From the NCBI RefSeq assembly GCF_036373705.1, contig NC_089851.1, positions 60,497,850-60,561,849 of the forward strand: DNA of 64,000 nucleotides, written 5' to 3'. The position numbers and the translations under genes are program-made. The stretch comes from Amia ocellicauda (lineage: Eukaryota > Chordata > Actinopteri > Amiiformes > Amiidae). Below the pieces are notes generated by a model. It saw nothing but the letters and a program-made list of their open reading frames with translations. It did not search any database and had not been told where the DNA came from. Of this stretch, positions 1 through 14,660 are shown one piece after another; within the stretch, counting starts at the first letter, position 1, and every line of letters starts with the position of its first letter.

Positions 1-3000
1 ATCTATTTTCTATCTATCTATGACTCTTGATATCTAACTCTCTTGCTTGCTATCGCTCCCCCAATGGTCAGTAGCATAGTAGCATAACAGCAGGTCACGG
101 ACCACTGTCAATCAGATGCTTGCCTTGCCGTCCATCCATCCATCTATCTATCTATCTATCTATGACTCTTGATATCTAACTCTCTTGCTTGCTATCGCTC
201 CCCCAATGGTCAGTAGCATTGTAGCATAACAGCAGATCACGGACCACTGTCAATCAGATGCTTGCCTTGCCGTCCATCCATCCATCTACCTATCTATCTA
301 TCTATGACTCTCGATATCTAACTCTCTTGCTTGCTATCGCTCCCACAATGGTCAGTAGCATAGTAGCATAACAGCAGATCACGGACCACTGTCAATCAGA
401 TGCTTGCCTTGCCATCCATCCATCCATCCATCTATCTATCTATCAATCAATGACTCTCGATATCTAACTCTCTTGCTTGCTATCACTCCCCCAATGCCAG
501 TAGCATATTAGCATAACAGCAGATCACGAACCACTGTCAATCAGATGCTTGCCTTGCCGTCCATCCATCCATCCATCTATCTATCTATCTATCAATGACT
601 CTCGATATCTAACTCTCTTGCTTGCTATCGCTACTCCAATGGTCAGTAGCATAGTAGCATAACAGCAGATCACGGACCACTGTCAATCAGATGCTTGCCT
701 TGCCGTCCATCCATCTATCTATCTATCTATCTATGACTCTTGATATCTAACTCTCTTGCTTGCTATCGCTCCCCCAATGGTCAGTAGCATAGTAGCATAA
801 CAGCAGATCACGGACCACTGTCAATCAGATGCTTGCCTTGCCGTCCATCCATCCGTCTATCTATATATCTATGACTCTCGATATCTAACTCTCTTGCTTG
901 CTATCGCTCCCCCAATGGTCAGTAGCATAGTAGCATAACAGCAGATCACGGACCACTGTCAATCAGATGCTTGCCTTGCCGTCCATCCATCCATCCATCT
1001 ATCTATCTATCTATCAATGACTCTCGATATCTAACTCTCTTGCTTGCTATCGCTCCCCCAATGGTCAGTAGCATAGTAGCATAACAGCAGATCACGGACC
1101 ACTGTCAATCAGATGCTTGCCTTGCCGTCCATCCATCCATCTATCTATCTATCTATCTATGACTCTCGATATCTAACTCTCTTGCTTGCTATCGCTCCCT
1201 CAATGGTCAGTAGCATAGTAGCATAACAGCAGATCACGGACCACTGTCAATCAGATGCTTGCCTTGCCGTCCATCCATCCATCCATCTATCTATCTATCT
1301 ATGACTCTTCATATCTAACTCTCTTGCTTGCTATCGCTCCCCCAATGGTCAGTAGCATAGTAGCATAACAGCAGATCACGGACCACTGTCAATCAGATGC
1401 TTGCCTTGCCGTCCATCCATCCATCTATCTATCTATCTATCTATGACTCTCGATATCTAACTCTCTTGCTTGCTATCGCTCCCTCAATGGTCAGTAGCAT
1501 AGTAGCATAACAGCAGATCACGGACCACTGTCAATCAGATGCTTGCCTTGCCGTCCATCCATCCATCTATCTATCTATCTATCGATGACTCTTGATATCT
1601 AACTCTCTTGCTTGCTATCGCTCCCCCAATGGTCAGTAGCATAGTAGCATAACAGCAGATCACGGACCACTGTCAATCAGATGCTTGCCTTGCCGTCCAT
1701 CCATCCATCTATCTATCTATCTATCTATGACTCTTGATATCTAACTCTCTTGCTTGCTATCGCTCCCCCAATGGTCAGTAGCATAGTAGCATAACAGCAG
1801 ATCACGGACCACTGTCAATCAGATGCTTGCCTTGCCGTCCATCCATCCATCTATTTTCTATCTATCTATGACTCTTGATATCTAACTCTCTTGCTTGCTA
1901 TCGCTCCCCCAATGGTCAGTAGCATAGTAGCATAACAGCAGATCACGGACCACAGTCAATCAGATGCTTGCCTTGCCGTCCATCCATCCATCTATCTATC
2001 TATCTATCTATGACTTGATTTCTAACTCTCTTGCTTGCTATCGCTCCCCCAATGGTCAGTAGCATAGTAGCATAACAGCAGGTCACGGACCACTGTCAAT
2101 CAGATGCTTGCCTTGCCGTCCATCCATCCATCTATCTATCTATCTATCTATGACTCTTGATATCTAACTCTCTTGCTTGCTATCGCTCCCCCAATGGTCA
2201 GTAGCATTGTAGCATAACAGCAGATCACGGACCACTGTCAATCAGATGCTTGCCTTGCCATCCATCCATCCATCCATCTATCTATCTATCAATCAATGAC
2301 TCTCGATATCTAACTCTCTTGCTTGCTATCACTCCCCCAATGCCAGTAGCATATTAGCATAACAGCAGATCACGAACCACTGTCAATCAGATGCTTGCCT
2401 TGCCGTCCATCCATCCATCCATCTATCTATCTATCTATCAATGACTCTCGATATCTAACTCTCTTGCTTGCTATCGCTACTCCAATGGTCAGTAGCATAG
2501 TAGCATAACAGCAGATCACGGACCACTGTCAATCAGATGCTTGCCTTGCCGTCCATCCATCTATCTATCTATCTATCTATGACTCTTGATATCTAACTCT
2601 CTTGCTTGCTATCGCTCCCCCAATGGTCAGTAGCATAGTAGCATAACAGCAGATCACGGACCACTGTCAATCAGATGCTTGCCTTGCCGTCCATCCATCC
2701 GTCTATCTATATATCTATGACTCTCGATATCTAACTCTCTTGCTTGCTATCGCTCCCCCAATGGTCAGTAGCATAGTAGCATAACAGCAGATCACGGACC
2801 ACTGTCAATCAGATGCTTGCCTTGCCGTCCATCCATCCATCCATCTATCTATCTATCTATCAATGACTCTCGATATCTAACTCTCTTGCTTGCTATCGCT
2901 CCCCCAATGGTCAGTAGCATAGTAGCATAACAGCAGATCACGGACCACTGTCAATCAGATGCTTGCCTTGCCGTCCATCCATCCATCTATCTATCTATCT

Positions 3001-5100
3001 ATCTATGACTCTCGATATCTAACTCTCTTGCTTGCTATCGCTCCCTCAATGGTCAGTAGCATAGTAGCATAACAGCAGATCACGGACCACTGTCAATCAG
3101 ATGCTTGCCTTGCCGTCCATCCATCCATCTATCTATCTATCTATCTATGACTCTTGATATCTAACTCTCTTGCTTGCTATCGCTCCCCCAATGGTCAGTA
3201 GCATAGTAGCATAACAGCAGATCACGGACCACTGTCAATCAGATGCTTGCCTTGCCGTCCATCCATCCATCTATTTTCTATCTATCTATGACTCTTGATA
3301 TCTAACTCTCTTGCTTGCTATCGCTCCCCCAATGGTCAGTAGCATAGTAGCATAACAGCAGATAACGGACCACTGTCAATCAGATGCTTGCCTTGCCGTC
3401 CATCCATCCACCCATCTATCTATCTATCTATCAATGACTCTCGATATCTAACTCTCTTGCTTGCTATCGCTCCCCCAAAGGTCAGTAACATAGTAGCATA
3501 ACAGCAGATCACGGACCACTGTCAATCAGATGCTTGCCTTGCCGTCCATCCATCCATCTATCTATCTATCTATCTATGACTCTTGATTTCTAACTCTCTT
3601 GCTTGCTATCGCTCCCCCAATGGTCAGTAGCATAGTAGCATAACAGCAGGTCACGGACCACTGTCAATCAGATGCTTGCCTTGCCGTCCATCCATCCATC
3701 TATCTATCTATCTATCTATGACTCTTGATATCTAACTCTCTTGCTTGCTATCGCTCCCCCAATGGTCAGTAGCATTGTAGCATAACAGCAGATCACGGAC
3801 CACTGTCAATCAGATGCTTGCCTTGCTGTCCATCCATCCATCTATCTATCTATCTATCTATGACTCTCGATATCTAACTCTCTTGCTTGCTATCGCTCCC
3901 ACAATGGTCAGTAGCATAGTAGCATAACAGCAGATCACGGACCACTGTCAATCAGATGCTTGCCTTGCCATCCATCCATCCATCCATCTATCTATCTGTC
4001 AATCAATGACTCTCGATATCTAACTCTCTTGCTTGCTATCACTCCCCCAATGCCAGTAGCATATTAGCATAACAGCAGATCACGGACCACTGTCAATCAG
4101 ATGCTTGCCTTGCCGTTCATCCATCCATCCATCTATCTATCTATCTATCAATGACTCTCGATATCTAACTCTCTTGCTTGCTATCGCTACCCCAATGGTC
4201 AGTAGCATAGTAGCATAACAGCAGATCACGGACCACTGTCAATCAGATGCTTGCCTTGCCGTCCATCCATCTATCTATCTATCTATCTATGACTCTTGAT
4301 ATCTAACTCTCTTGCTTGCTATCGCTCCCCCAATGGTCAGTAGCATAGTAGCATAACAGCAGATCACGGACCACTGTCAATCAGATGCTTGCCTTGCCGT
4401 CCATCCATCCGTCTATCTATCTATCTATGACTCTCGATATCTAACTCTCTTGCTTGATATCGCTCCCCCAATGGTCAGTAGCATAGTAGCATAACAGCAG
4501 ATCACGGACCACTGTCAATCAGATGCTTGCCTTGCCGTCCATCCATCCATCCATCTATCTATCTATCAATGACTCTCGATATCTAACTCTCTTGCTTGCT
4601 ATCGCTCCCCCAATGGTCAGTAGCATAGTAGCATAACAGCAGATCACGGACCACTGTCAATCAGATGCTTGCCTTGCCGTCCATCCATCCATCTATCTAT
4701 CTATCTATCTATGACTCTCGATATCTAACTCTCTTGCTTGCTATCGCTCCCTCAATGGTCAGTAGCATAGTAGCATAACAGCAGATCACGGACCACTGTC
4801 AACCAGATGCTTGCCTTGCCGTCCATCCATCCATCTATCTATCTATCTATCTATCTATGACTCTTGATATCTAACTCTCTTGCTTGCTATCGCTCCCCCA
4901 ATGGTCAGTAGCATAGTAGCATAACAGCAGATCACGGACCACTGTCAATCAGAAGCTTGCCTTGCCATCCATCCATCCATCCATCTATCTATCTATCTAT
5001 CTATCAATGACTCTCGATATCTAACTCTCTTGCTTGCTATCGCTCCCCCAATGGTCAGTAGCATAGTAGCATAACAGCAGATCACGGACCACTGTCAATC
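1..5100 (+). repeat. Higher-order repeat, three units of ~1.7-1.85 kb
   Basis: A rare CTATTTTCTATC microsatellite variant starts units at 1, 1849 and 3269. Each unit then shows, in the same order, a GGTCACGG variant (near 95, 2081, 3650), a CATTGTAGC monomer, a CAATCAATGACTC junction and the rare GCCAGTAGCATATTAGC variant (496, 2342, 4052). Spacings of 1846 and 1710 bp correspond to about 13 and 12 monomers, so the units differ by whole-monomer gain or loss. The second unit lacks the CCCACAATGG monomer seen near 353 and 3899. Confidence 0.85.
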
Positions 5101-6199
5101 AGAAGCTTGCCTTGCCATCCATCCATCCATCCATCTATCTATCTATCTATCAATGACTTTCGATATCTAACTCTCTTGCTTGCTATCGCTCCCCCAATGG
5201 TCAGTAGCATAGTAGCATAACAGCAGATCACGGACCACTGTCAATCAGATGCTTGCCTTGCCGTCCATCCATCCATCCATCTATCTATCTATCTATCAAT
5301 GACTCTCGATATCTAACTCTCTTGCTTGCTATCGCTCCCCCAATGGTCAGTAGCATAGTAGCATAACAGCAGATCACGGACCACTGTCAATCAGATGCTT
5401 GCCTTGCCGTCCATCCATCCATCTATCTATCTATCTATCTATGACTATCGATATCTAACTCTCTTGCTTGCTATCGCTCCCCCAATGGTCAGTAGCATAG
5501 TAGCATAACAGCAGATCACGGACCACTGTCAATCAGATGCTTGCCTTGCCGTCCATCCATCCATCCATCTATGTATCTATCTATCAATGACTCTCGATAT
5601 CTAACTCTCTTACTTGCTATCGCTCCCCCAATGGTCAGTAGCATAGTAGCATAACAGCAGATCACGGACCACTGTCAATCAGATGCTTGCCTTGCCGTCC
5701 ATCCATCCATCTATCTATCTATCTATCTATGACTCTTGATATCTAACTCTCTAGCTTGCTATCGCTCCCCCAATGGTCAGTAGCATAGTAGCATAACAGC
5801 AGATCACGGACCACGGTCAATCAGATGCTTGCCTTGCCGTCCATCCATCCATCTATCTATCTATCTATCGATGACTCTTGATATCTAACTCTCTTGCTTG
5901 CTATCGCTCCCCCAATGGTCAGTAGAATAGTAGCATAACAGCAGATCACGGACCACTGTCAATCAGATGCTTGCCTTGCCGTCCATCCATCCATCTATCT
6001 ATCTATCTATCTATGACTCTTGATATCTAAGTCTCTTGCTTGCTATCGCTCCCCCAATGGTCAGTAGCATAGTAGCATAACAGCAGATCACGGACCACTG
6101 TCAATCAGATGCTTGCCTTGCCGTCCATCCATCCATCTATCTATCTATCTATCAATGACTTTCGATATCTAACTTTCTTGCTTGCTATCGCTCCCCCAA

Positions 6200-9100
6200 T
6201 GGTCAGTAGCATAGTAGCATAACAGCAGATCACGGACCACTGTAAATCAGATGCTTGCCTTGCCGTCCATCCATCCATCCATCTATCTATCTATCTATCT
6301 ATCAATGACTCTCGATATCTAACTCTCTTGCTTGCTATGGCTCCCCCAATGGTCAGTAGCATAGTAGCATAACAGCAGATCACGGACCACTGTCAATCAG
6401 ATGCTTGCCTTGCCGTCCATCCATCCATCTATCTATCTATCTATCTGTGACTCTTGATATCTAACTCTCTTGCTTGCTATCGCTCCCCCAATGGTCAGTA
6501 GCATAGTAGCATAACAGCAGATCACGGACCACTGTCAATCAGATGCTTGCCTTGCCGTCCATCCATCCATCTATCTATCTATCTATCTATCTATGACTCT
6601 CGATATCTAACTCTCTTGCTTGCTATCGCTCCCCCAATGGTCAGTAGCATTGTAGCATAACAGCAGATCATGGACCACTGTCAATCAGATGCTTGCCTTG
6701 CCGTCCATCCATCCATCTATCTATCTATCTATCTATGACTCTCGATATCTAACTCTCTTGCTTGCTATCGCTCCCCCAATGGTCAGTAGCATAGTAGCAT
6801 AACAGCAGATCACGGACCACTGTCAATCAGATGCTTGCCTTGCCGTCCATCCATCCATCTATCTATCTATCTATCTATCAATGACTCTCGATATCTAACT
6901 CTCTTGCTTGCTATCGCTCCCCCAATGGTCAGTAGCACAGTAGCATAACAGCAGATCACGGACCACTGTCAATCAGATGCTTGCCTTGCCGTCCATCCAT
7001 CCATCCATCTATCTATCTATCTATCAATGACTCTCGATATCTAACTCTCTTGCTTGCTATCGCTCCCCCAATGGTCAGTAGCATAGTAGCATAACAGCAG
7101 ATCACGGACCACTGTCAATCAGATGCTTGCCTTGCCGTCCATCCATCCATCTATCTATCTATCTATCTATGACTCTTGATATCTAACTCTCTTGCTTGCT
7201 ATCGCTCCCCCAATGGTCAGTAGCATAGTAGCATAACAGCAGATCACGGACCACTGTCAATCAGATGCTTGCCTTGCCGTCCATCCATCCATCTATCTAT
7301 CTATCTATCTATGACTCTCGATATCTAACTCTCTTGCTTGCTATCGCTCCCCCAATGGTCAGTAGCATTGTAGCATAACAGCAGATCACGGACCACTGTC
7401 AATCAGATGCTTGCCTTGCCGTCCATCCATCCATCCATCCATCTATCTATCTATCAATGACTCTCGATATCTAACTCTCTTGCTTGCTATCGCTCCCCCA
7501 ATGGTCAGTAGCATAGTAGCATAACAGCAGATCACGGACCACTGTCAATCAGATGCTTGCCTTGCCGTCCATCCATCCATCCATCTATCTATCTATCTAT
7601 CAATGACTCTCGATATCTAACTCTCTTGCTTGCTATCGCTCCCTCAATGGTCAGTAGCATAGTAGCATAACAGCAGATCACGGACCACTGTCAATCAGAT
7701 GCTTGCCTTGCCGTCCATCCATCCATCCATCTATCTAACTATCGATCAATGACTCTCAATATCTAACTCTCTTGCTTGCTATCGCTCCCCCAATGGTCAG
7801 TAGCATAGTAGCATAACAGCAGATCACGGACCACTATTAATCAGATGCTTGCCTTGCCGTCCATCCATCCATCCATCTATCTATCTATCTATCAATGACT
7901 CTCGATATCTAACTCTCTTGCTTGCTATCGCTCCCCCAATGGTCAGTAGCATTGTAGCATAACAGCAGATCACGGACCACTGTCAATCAGATGCTTGCCT
8001 TGCCGTCCATCCATCCATCTATCTATCTATCTATGACTCTCGATATCTAACTCTCTTGCTTGCTATCGCTCCCCCAATGGTCAGTAGCATAGTAGCATAA
8101 CAGCAGATCATGGACAACTGTCAATCAGATGCTTGCCTTGCCGTCCATCCATCCATCCATCTATCTATCTATCTATGACTCTCGATATCTAACTCTCTTG
8201 CTTGCTATCGCTCCCCCAATGGTCAGTAGCATAGTAGCATAACAGCAGATCACGAACCACTGTCAATCAGATGCTTGCCTTGCCGTCCATCCATCCATCT
8301 ATCTATCTATCTATCTATGACTCTCGATATCTAACTCTCTTGCTTGCTATCGCTCCCCCAATGGTCAGTAGCATTGTAGCATAACAGCAGATCACGGACC
8401 ACTGTCAATCAGATGCTTGCCTTGCCGTCCATCCATCCATCTATCTATCTATCTATCTATGATTCTCGATATCTAACTCTCTTGCTTGCTATCACTCCCC
8501 CAATGCCAGTAGCATAGTAGCATAGCAGCAGATCACGGACCACTGTCAATCAGATGCTTGCCTTGCCGTCCATCTATCCATCCATCTATCTATCTATCTA
8601 TCAATGACTCTCGATATCTAACTTTCTTGCTTGCTATCGCTCCCCCAATGGTCAGTAGCATAGTAGCATAACAGCAGATCACGGACCACTGTAAATCAGA
8701 TGCTTGCCTTGCCGTCCATCCATCCATCCATCTATCTATCTATCTATCAATGACTCTCGATATCTAACTCTCTTGCTTGCTATCGCTCCCCCAATGGTCA
8801 GTAGCATAGTAGCATAACAGCAGATCACGGACCACTTTCAATCAGATGCTTGCCTTGCCGTCCATCCATCCATCTATCTATCTATCTATCTGTGACTCTT
8901 GATATCTAACTCTCTTGCTTGCTATCGCTCCCCCAATGGTCAGTAGCATAGTAGCATAACAGCAGATCACGGACCACTGTCAATCAGATGCTTGCCTTGC
9001 CGTCCATCCATCCATCTATCTATCTATCTATCTATCTATGACTCTCGATATCTAACTCTCTTGCTTGCTATCGCTCCCCCAATGGTCAGTAGCATAGTAG

Positions 9101-9850
9101 CATAACAGCAGATCATGGACCACTGTCAATCAGATGCTTGCCTTGCCGTCCATCCATCCATCTATCTATCTATCTATCTATGACTCTCGATATCTAACTC
9201 TCTTGCTTGCTATCGCTCCCCCAATGGTCAGTAGCATAGTAGCATAACAGCAGATCACGGACCACTGTCAATCAGATGCTTGCCTTGCCGTCCATCCATC
9301 CATCTATCTATCTATCTATCTATCAATGACTCTCGATATCTAACTCTCTTGCTTGCTATCGCTCCCCCAATGGTCAGTAGCATAGTAGCATAACAGCAGA
9401 TCACGGACCACTGTCAATCAGATGCTTGCCTTGCCGTCCATCCATCCATCCATCTATCTATCTATCTATCAATGACTCTCGATATCTAACTCTCTTGCTT
9501 GCTATCGCTCCCCCAATGGTCAGTAGCATAGTAGCATAACAGCAGATCACAGACCACTGTCAATCAGATGCTTGCCTTGCCGTCCATCCATCCATCTATC
9601 TATCTATCTATCTATGACTCTCGATATCTAACTCTCTTGCTTGCTATCGCTCCCCCAATGGTCAGTAGCATTGTAGCATAACAGCAGATCACGGACCACT
9701 GTCAATCAGATGCTTGCCTTGCCGTCCATCCATCCATCCATCCATCTATCTATCTATCAATGACTCTCGATATCTAACTCTCTTGCTTGCTATCGCTCCC
9801 CCAATGGTCAGTAGCATAGTAGCATAACAGCAGATCACGGACCACTGTCA
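6200..9850 (+). repeat. Duplicated satellite segments offset by ~2.45 kb
   Basis: A series of uncommon variants recurs in the same order: TGTAAATCAG at 6241 and 8690, CTGTGACTC at 6445 and 8890, and ATCATGGACC near 6669 and 9115. The offset is 2445-2449 bp, about 17 monomers. The segments are roughly 6.2-7.5 kb and 8.6-9.85 kb, with monomers of other subtypes between them. Confidence 0.8.
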
Positions 9851-10139
9851 ATCAGATGCTTGCCTTGCCGTCCATCCATCCATCTATCTATCTATCTATC
9901 TATGACTCTCGATATCTAACTCTCTTGCGTGCTATCGCTCCCCCAATGGTCAGTAGCATAGTAGCATAACAGCAGATCACGGACCACTGTCAATCAGATG
10001 CTTGCCTTGCCGTCCATCCATCCATCCATCCATCTATCTATCTATCTATCAATGACTCTCGATATCTAACTCTCTTTCTTGCTATCGCTCCCTCAATGGT
10101 CAGTAGCATAGTAGCATAACAGCAGATCACGGACCACTG

Positions 10140-11870
10140 TCAATCAGATGCTTGCCTTGCCGTCCATCCATCCATCTATCTATCTATCTATCAATGACTC
10201 TCGATATCTAACTCTCTTGCTTGCTATCGCTCCCTCAATGGTCAGTAGCATAATAGCATAACAGCAGATCACGGACCACTGTCAATCAGATGCTTGCCAT
10301 GCCGTCCATTCATCCATCTATCTATCTATCTATCGATGACTCTTGATATCTAGCTCTCTTGCTTGCTATCGCTCCCCCAATGGTCAGTAGCATAGTAGCA
10401 TAACAGCAGATCACTGACCACTGTCAATCAGATGCTTGCCTTGCCGTCCATCCATCCATCTATCTATCTATCTATCTATGACTCTTGATATCTAACTCTC
10501 TTGCTTGCTATCGCTCCCCCAATGGTCAGTAGCATAGTAGCATAACAGCAGATCACGGACCACTGTCAATCAGATGCTTGCCTTGCCGTCCATCCATCCA
10601 TCTATCTATCTATCTATCTATGACTCTTGATATCTAACTCTCTTGCTTGCTATCGCTCCCCTAATGGTCAGTAGCATCGTAGCATAACAGCAGATCACGG
10701 ACCACTGTCAATCAGATGCTTGCCTTGCCATCCATCCATCCATCTATCTATCTATCTATCTATGACTCTCGATAACTAACTCTCTTGCTTGCTATCACTC
10801 CCCCAATGCCAGTAGCATAGTAGCATAACAGCAGATCACGGACCACTGTCAATCAGATACTTGCCTTGCCGTCCATCCATCCATCCATCTATCTATCTAT
10901 CTATCAATGACTCTCAATATCTAACTCTCTTGCTTGCTATCGCTCCCCCAATGGTCAGTAGCATTGTAGCATAACAGCAGATCACGGACCACTGTCAATC
11001 AGATGCTTGCCTTGCCGTCCATCCATTCATCTATCTATCTATCTATCTATTACTCTCGATATCTAACTCTCTTGCTTGCTATCGCTCCCCCAATGGTCAG
11101 TAGCATAGTAGCATAACAGCAGATCACGGACCAATGTCAATCAGATGCTTGCCTTGCCGTCCATCCATCCATCTATCTATCTATCTATCTATGACTCTCG
11201 ATATCTAACTCTCTTGCTTGCTATCGCTCCCTCAATGGTCAGTAGCATAGTAGCATAACAGCAGATCACGGACCACTGTCAATCAGATGCTTGCCTTGCC
11301 GTCCATCCATCCATCTATCTATCTATCTATCGATGACTCTTGATATCTAACTCTCTTGCTTGCTATCGCTCCCCCAATGGTCTGTAGCATAGTAGCATAA
11401 CAGCAGATCACGGACCACTGTAAATCAGATGCTTGCCTTGCCGTCCATCCATCCATCTATCTATCTATCTATCTATGACTCTTGATATCTAACTCTCTTG
11501 CTTGCTATCGCTCCCCCAATGGTCAGTAGCATAGTAGCATAACAGCAGATCACGGACCACTGTCAATCAGATGCTTGCCTTGCCGTCCATCCATCCATCT
11601 ATCTATCTATCTATCTATGACTCTTGATATCTAACTCTCTTGCTTGCTATCGCTCCCCCAATGGTCAGTAGCATCGTAGCATAACAGCAGATCACGGACC
11701 ACTGTCAATCAGATGCTTGGCTTGCCGTCCATCCATCCATCTATCTATCTATCTATCTATGACTCTCGATATCTAACTCTCTTGCTTGCTATCACTCCCC
11801 CAATGCCAGTAGCATAGTAGCATAACAGCAGATCACGGACCACTGTCAATCAGATGCTTGCCTTGCCGTC
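10140..11870 (+). repeat. Duplicated satellite segments offset by ~1.0 kb
   Basis: The uncommon GCATCGTAGC variant lies at 10674 and 11671, 997 bp (seven monomers) apart. Each copy follows a TATCGATGACTC monomer and precedes an ATCACTCC / AATGCCAGTAGC monomer, so a short multi-monomer block was duplicated here. Confidence 0.7.
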
Positions 11871-13440
11871 CATCCATCCATCCATCTATCTATCTATCTA
11901 TCAATGACTCTCGATATCTAACTCTCTTGCTTGCTATCACTCCCCCAATGGTCAGTAGCATAGTAGCATAACAGCAGATCACGGACCACTGTCAATCAGA
12001 TGCTTGCCTTGCCGTCCATCCATCCATCTATCTATCTATCTATCGATGACTCTTGATATCTAACTCTCTTGCTTGCTATCGCTCCCCAAATGGTCAGTAG
12101 CATAGTAGCATAACAGCAGATCACGGACCACTGTCAATCAGATGCTTGCCTTGCCATCCATCCATCCATCTATCTATCTATCTATCTATGACTCTTGATA
12201 TCTAACTCTCTTGCTTGCTATCGCTCCCCCAATGGTCAGTAGCAGAGTAGCATAACAGCAGATCACGGACCACTGTCAATCAGATGCTTGCCTTGCCGTC
12301 CATCCATCCATCTATCTATCTATCTATCTATGACTCTCGATATCTAACTCTCTTGCTTGCTATCGCTCCCCCAATGGTCAGTAGCATAGTAGCATAACAG
12401 CAGATCACGGACCACTGTCAATCAGATGCTTGCCTTGCCGTCCATCCATCCATCCATCTATCTATCTATCTATGACTCTTGATATCTAACTCTCTTGCTT
12501 GCTATCGCATCCCCAATGGTCAGTAGCATTGTAGCATAACTGCAGATCACGGACCACTGTCAATCAGATGCTTGCCTTGCCGTCCATCCATCCATCTATC
12601 TATCTATCTATGACTCTCGATATCTAATTCTCTTGCTTGCTATCGCTCCCCCAATGGTCAGTAGCATTGTAGCATAACAGCAGATCACGGACCACTGTCA
12701 ATCAGATGCTTGCCTTGCCGTCCATCCATCCATCCATCTATGTATCTATCTATCTATCAATGACTCTCGATATCTAACTCTCTTGCGTGCTATCGCTCCC
12801 CCAATGGTCAGTAGCATAGTAGCATAACTGCAGATCACGGACCACTGTCATTCAGATGCTTGCCTTGCCGTCCATCCATCCATCCATCTATCTATCTATC
12901 TATCAATGACTCTCGATATCTAACTCTCTTGCTTGCTATCGCTCCCTCAATGGTCAGTAGCATAGTAGCATAACAGCAGATCACGGACCACTGTCAATCA
13001 GATGCTTGCCTTGCCGTCCATCCATCCATCTTTCTATCTATCTATCGATGACTCTTGATATCTAACTCTCTTGCTTGCTATCGCTCCCCCAATGGTCAGT
13101 AGCATAGTAGCATAACAGCAGATCACGGACCACTGTCAATCAGATGCTTGCCTTGCCGTCCATCCATCCATCCATCTATCTATCTATCTATGACTCTTGA
13201 TATCTAACTCTCTTGCTTGCTATCGCTCCCCCAATGGTCAGTAGCATAGTAGCATAACAGCAGATCACGGACCACTGTTAATCAGATGCTTGCCTTGCCG
13301 TCCATCCATCCATCCATCTATCTATCTATGTATCTATGACTTTTGATATCTAACTCTCTTGCTTGCTATCGCTCCCCCAATGGTCAGTAGCATAGTAGCA
13401 TAACAGCAGATCACGGACCACTGTCAATCAGATGCTTGCC

Positions 13441-13603
13441 TTGCCGTCCATCCATCCATCCATCTATCTATCTATTTATCAATGACTCTCGATATCTAAC
13501 TCTCTTGCTTGCTATCGCTCCCCCAATGGTCAGTAGCATAGTAGCATAACAGCAGATCACGGACCACTGTCAATCAGATGCTTGCCTTGCCGTCCATCCA
13601 TCC

Positions 13604-13649
<46 letters not shown>

Positions 13650-14660
13650 GACTCTTGATATCTAACTCTATTGCTTGCTATCGCTCCCCCAATGGTCAGT
13701 AGCATAGTAGCATAACAGCAGATCACGGACCACTGTCAATCAGATGCTTGCCTTGCCGTCCATCCATCCATCTTTCTATCCATCTATGACTCTTGATATC
13801 TAACTCTCTTGCTTGCTATCGAACCCCCAATGGTCAATTGCATAGTAGCATAACAGCAGATCACGGACCACTGTCAATCAGATGCTTGCCTTGCCGTCCA
13901 TCCATCCATCTATCTATCAATCTATCTATGTCTCTCGATATCTAACTCTCTTTTTTGCTATCGCTCCCCCAATGGTCAGTTGCATAGTAGCATAACAGCA
14001 GATCACGGACCACTGTCAATCAGATGCTTGCCTTGCCGTCCATCCATCCATCTATCTATCTATCTATCTATGACTCTCGATATCTAACTCACTTGCTTGC
14101 TATCGCTCCCCCAATGGTCAGGAGCATAGTAGCATAACAGCAGATCACGGACCACTGTCAATCAGATGCTTGCCTTGCCGTCCATCCATCCATCTATCTA
14201 TCAATCTATCTATGACTCTCGATATCTAACTCTCTTGCTTGCTATCGCTCCCCCAATGGTCAGTAGCATAGTAGCATAACAGCAGATCACGGACCACTGT
14301 CAATCAGATGCTTGCCTTGCCGTCCATCCATCCATCTATCTATCTATCTATCTATGACTCTCGATATCTAACTCTCTTGCTTGCTATCGCTCCCCCAATG
14401 GTCAGTAGCATAGTAGCATAACAGCAGATCACGGACCACTGTCAATCAGATGCTTGCCTTGCCGTCCATCCATCCATCCATCTATCTATCTATCTATCAA
14501 TGACTCTCGATATCTAACTCTCTTGCTTGCTATCGCTCCCTCAATGGTCAGTAGCATAGTAGCATAACAGCAGATCACGGACCACTGTCAATCAGATGCT
14601 TGCCTTGCCGTCCATCCATCCATCTTTCTATCCATCTATCTATCTATCTATCGATGACTC
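13441..14660 (+). repeat. HOR block with TTTATC and AATTGCATAG variants, repeated at 20.46 kb
   Basis: The block starts with a monomer whose microsatellite ends TCTATTTATCAATG. It then has a long TCTA run, a GGTCAATTGC monomer, a CTCTTTTTTGC monomer, a CTCACTTGC / GGTCAGGAGC monomer and a CATCTTTCTATCCATC monomer. The same order recurs at 20461-21790, offset 7020 bp at the start and 7166 bp at the end, so one monomer was gained or lost within it. Parts also recur near 23.3-24.2 and 28.4-29.3 kb. The GAACCCCCAA variant is at 13821, 23319 and 28419. Confidence 0.85.
13605..13648 (+). repeat. (TCTA)11 run
   Basis: This is an uninterrupted run of 11 TCTA units inside one monomer; typical monomers have 3-6. 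Confidence 0.9.

Noticed and set aside
1-5100. The near-identical units as pure assembly duplication
   Set aside because: The units differ by whole-monomer gains and losses and by private point variants (for example ATAACGG and CACCCATC only in the third), which true tandem evolution explains better. Raw reads would still be needed to exclude partial misassembly.
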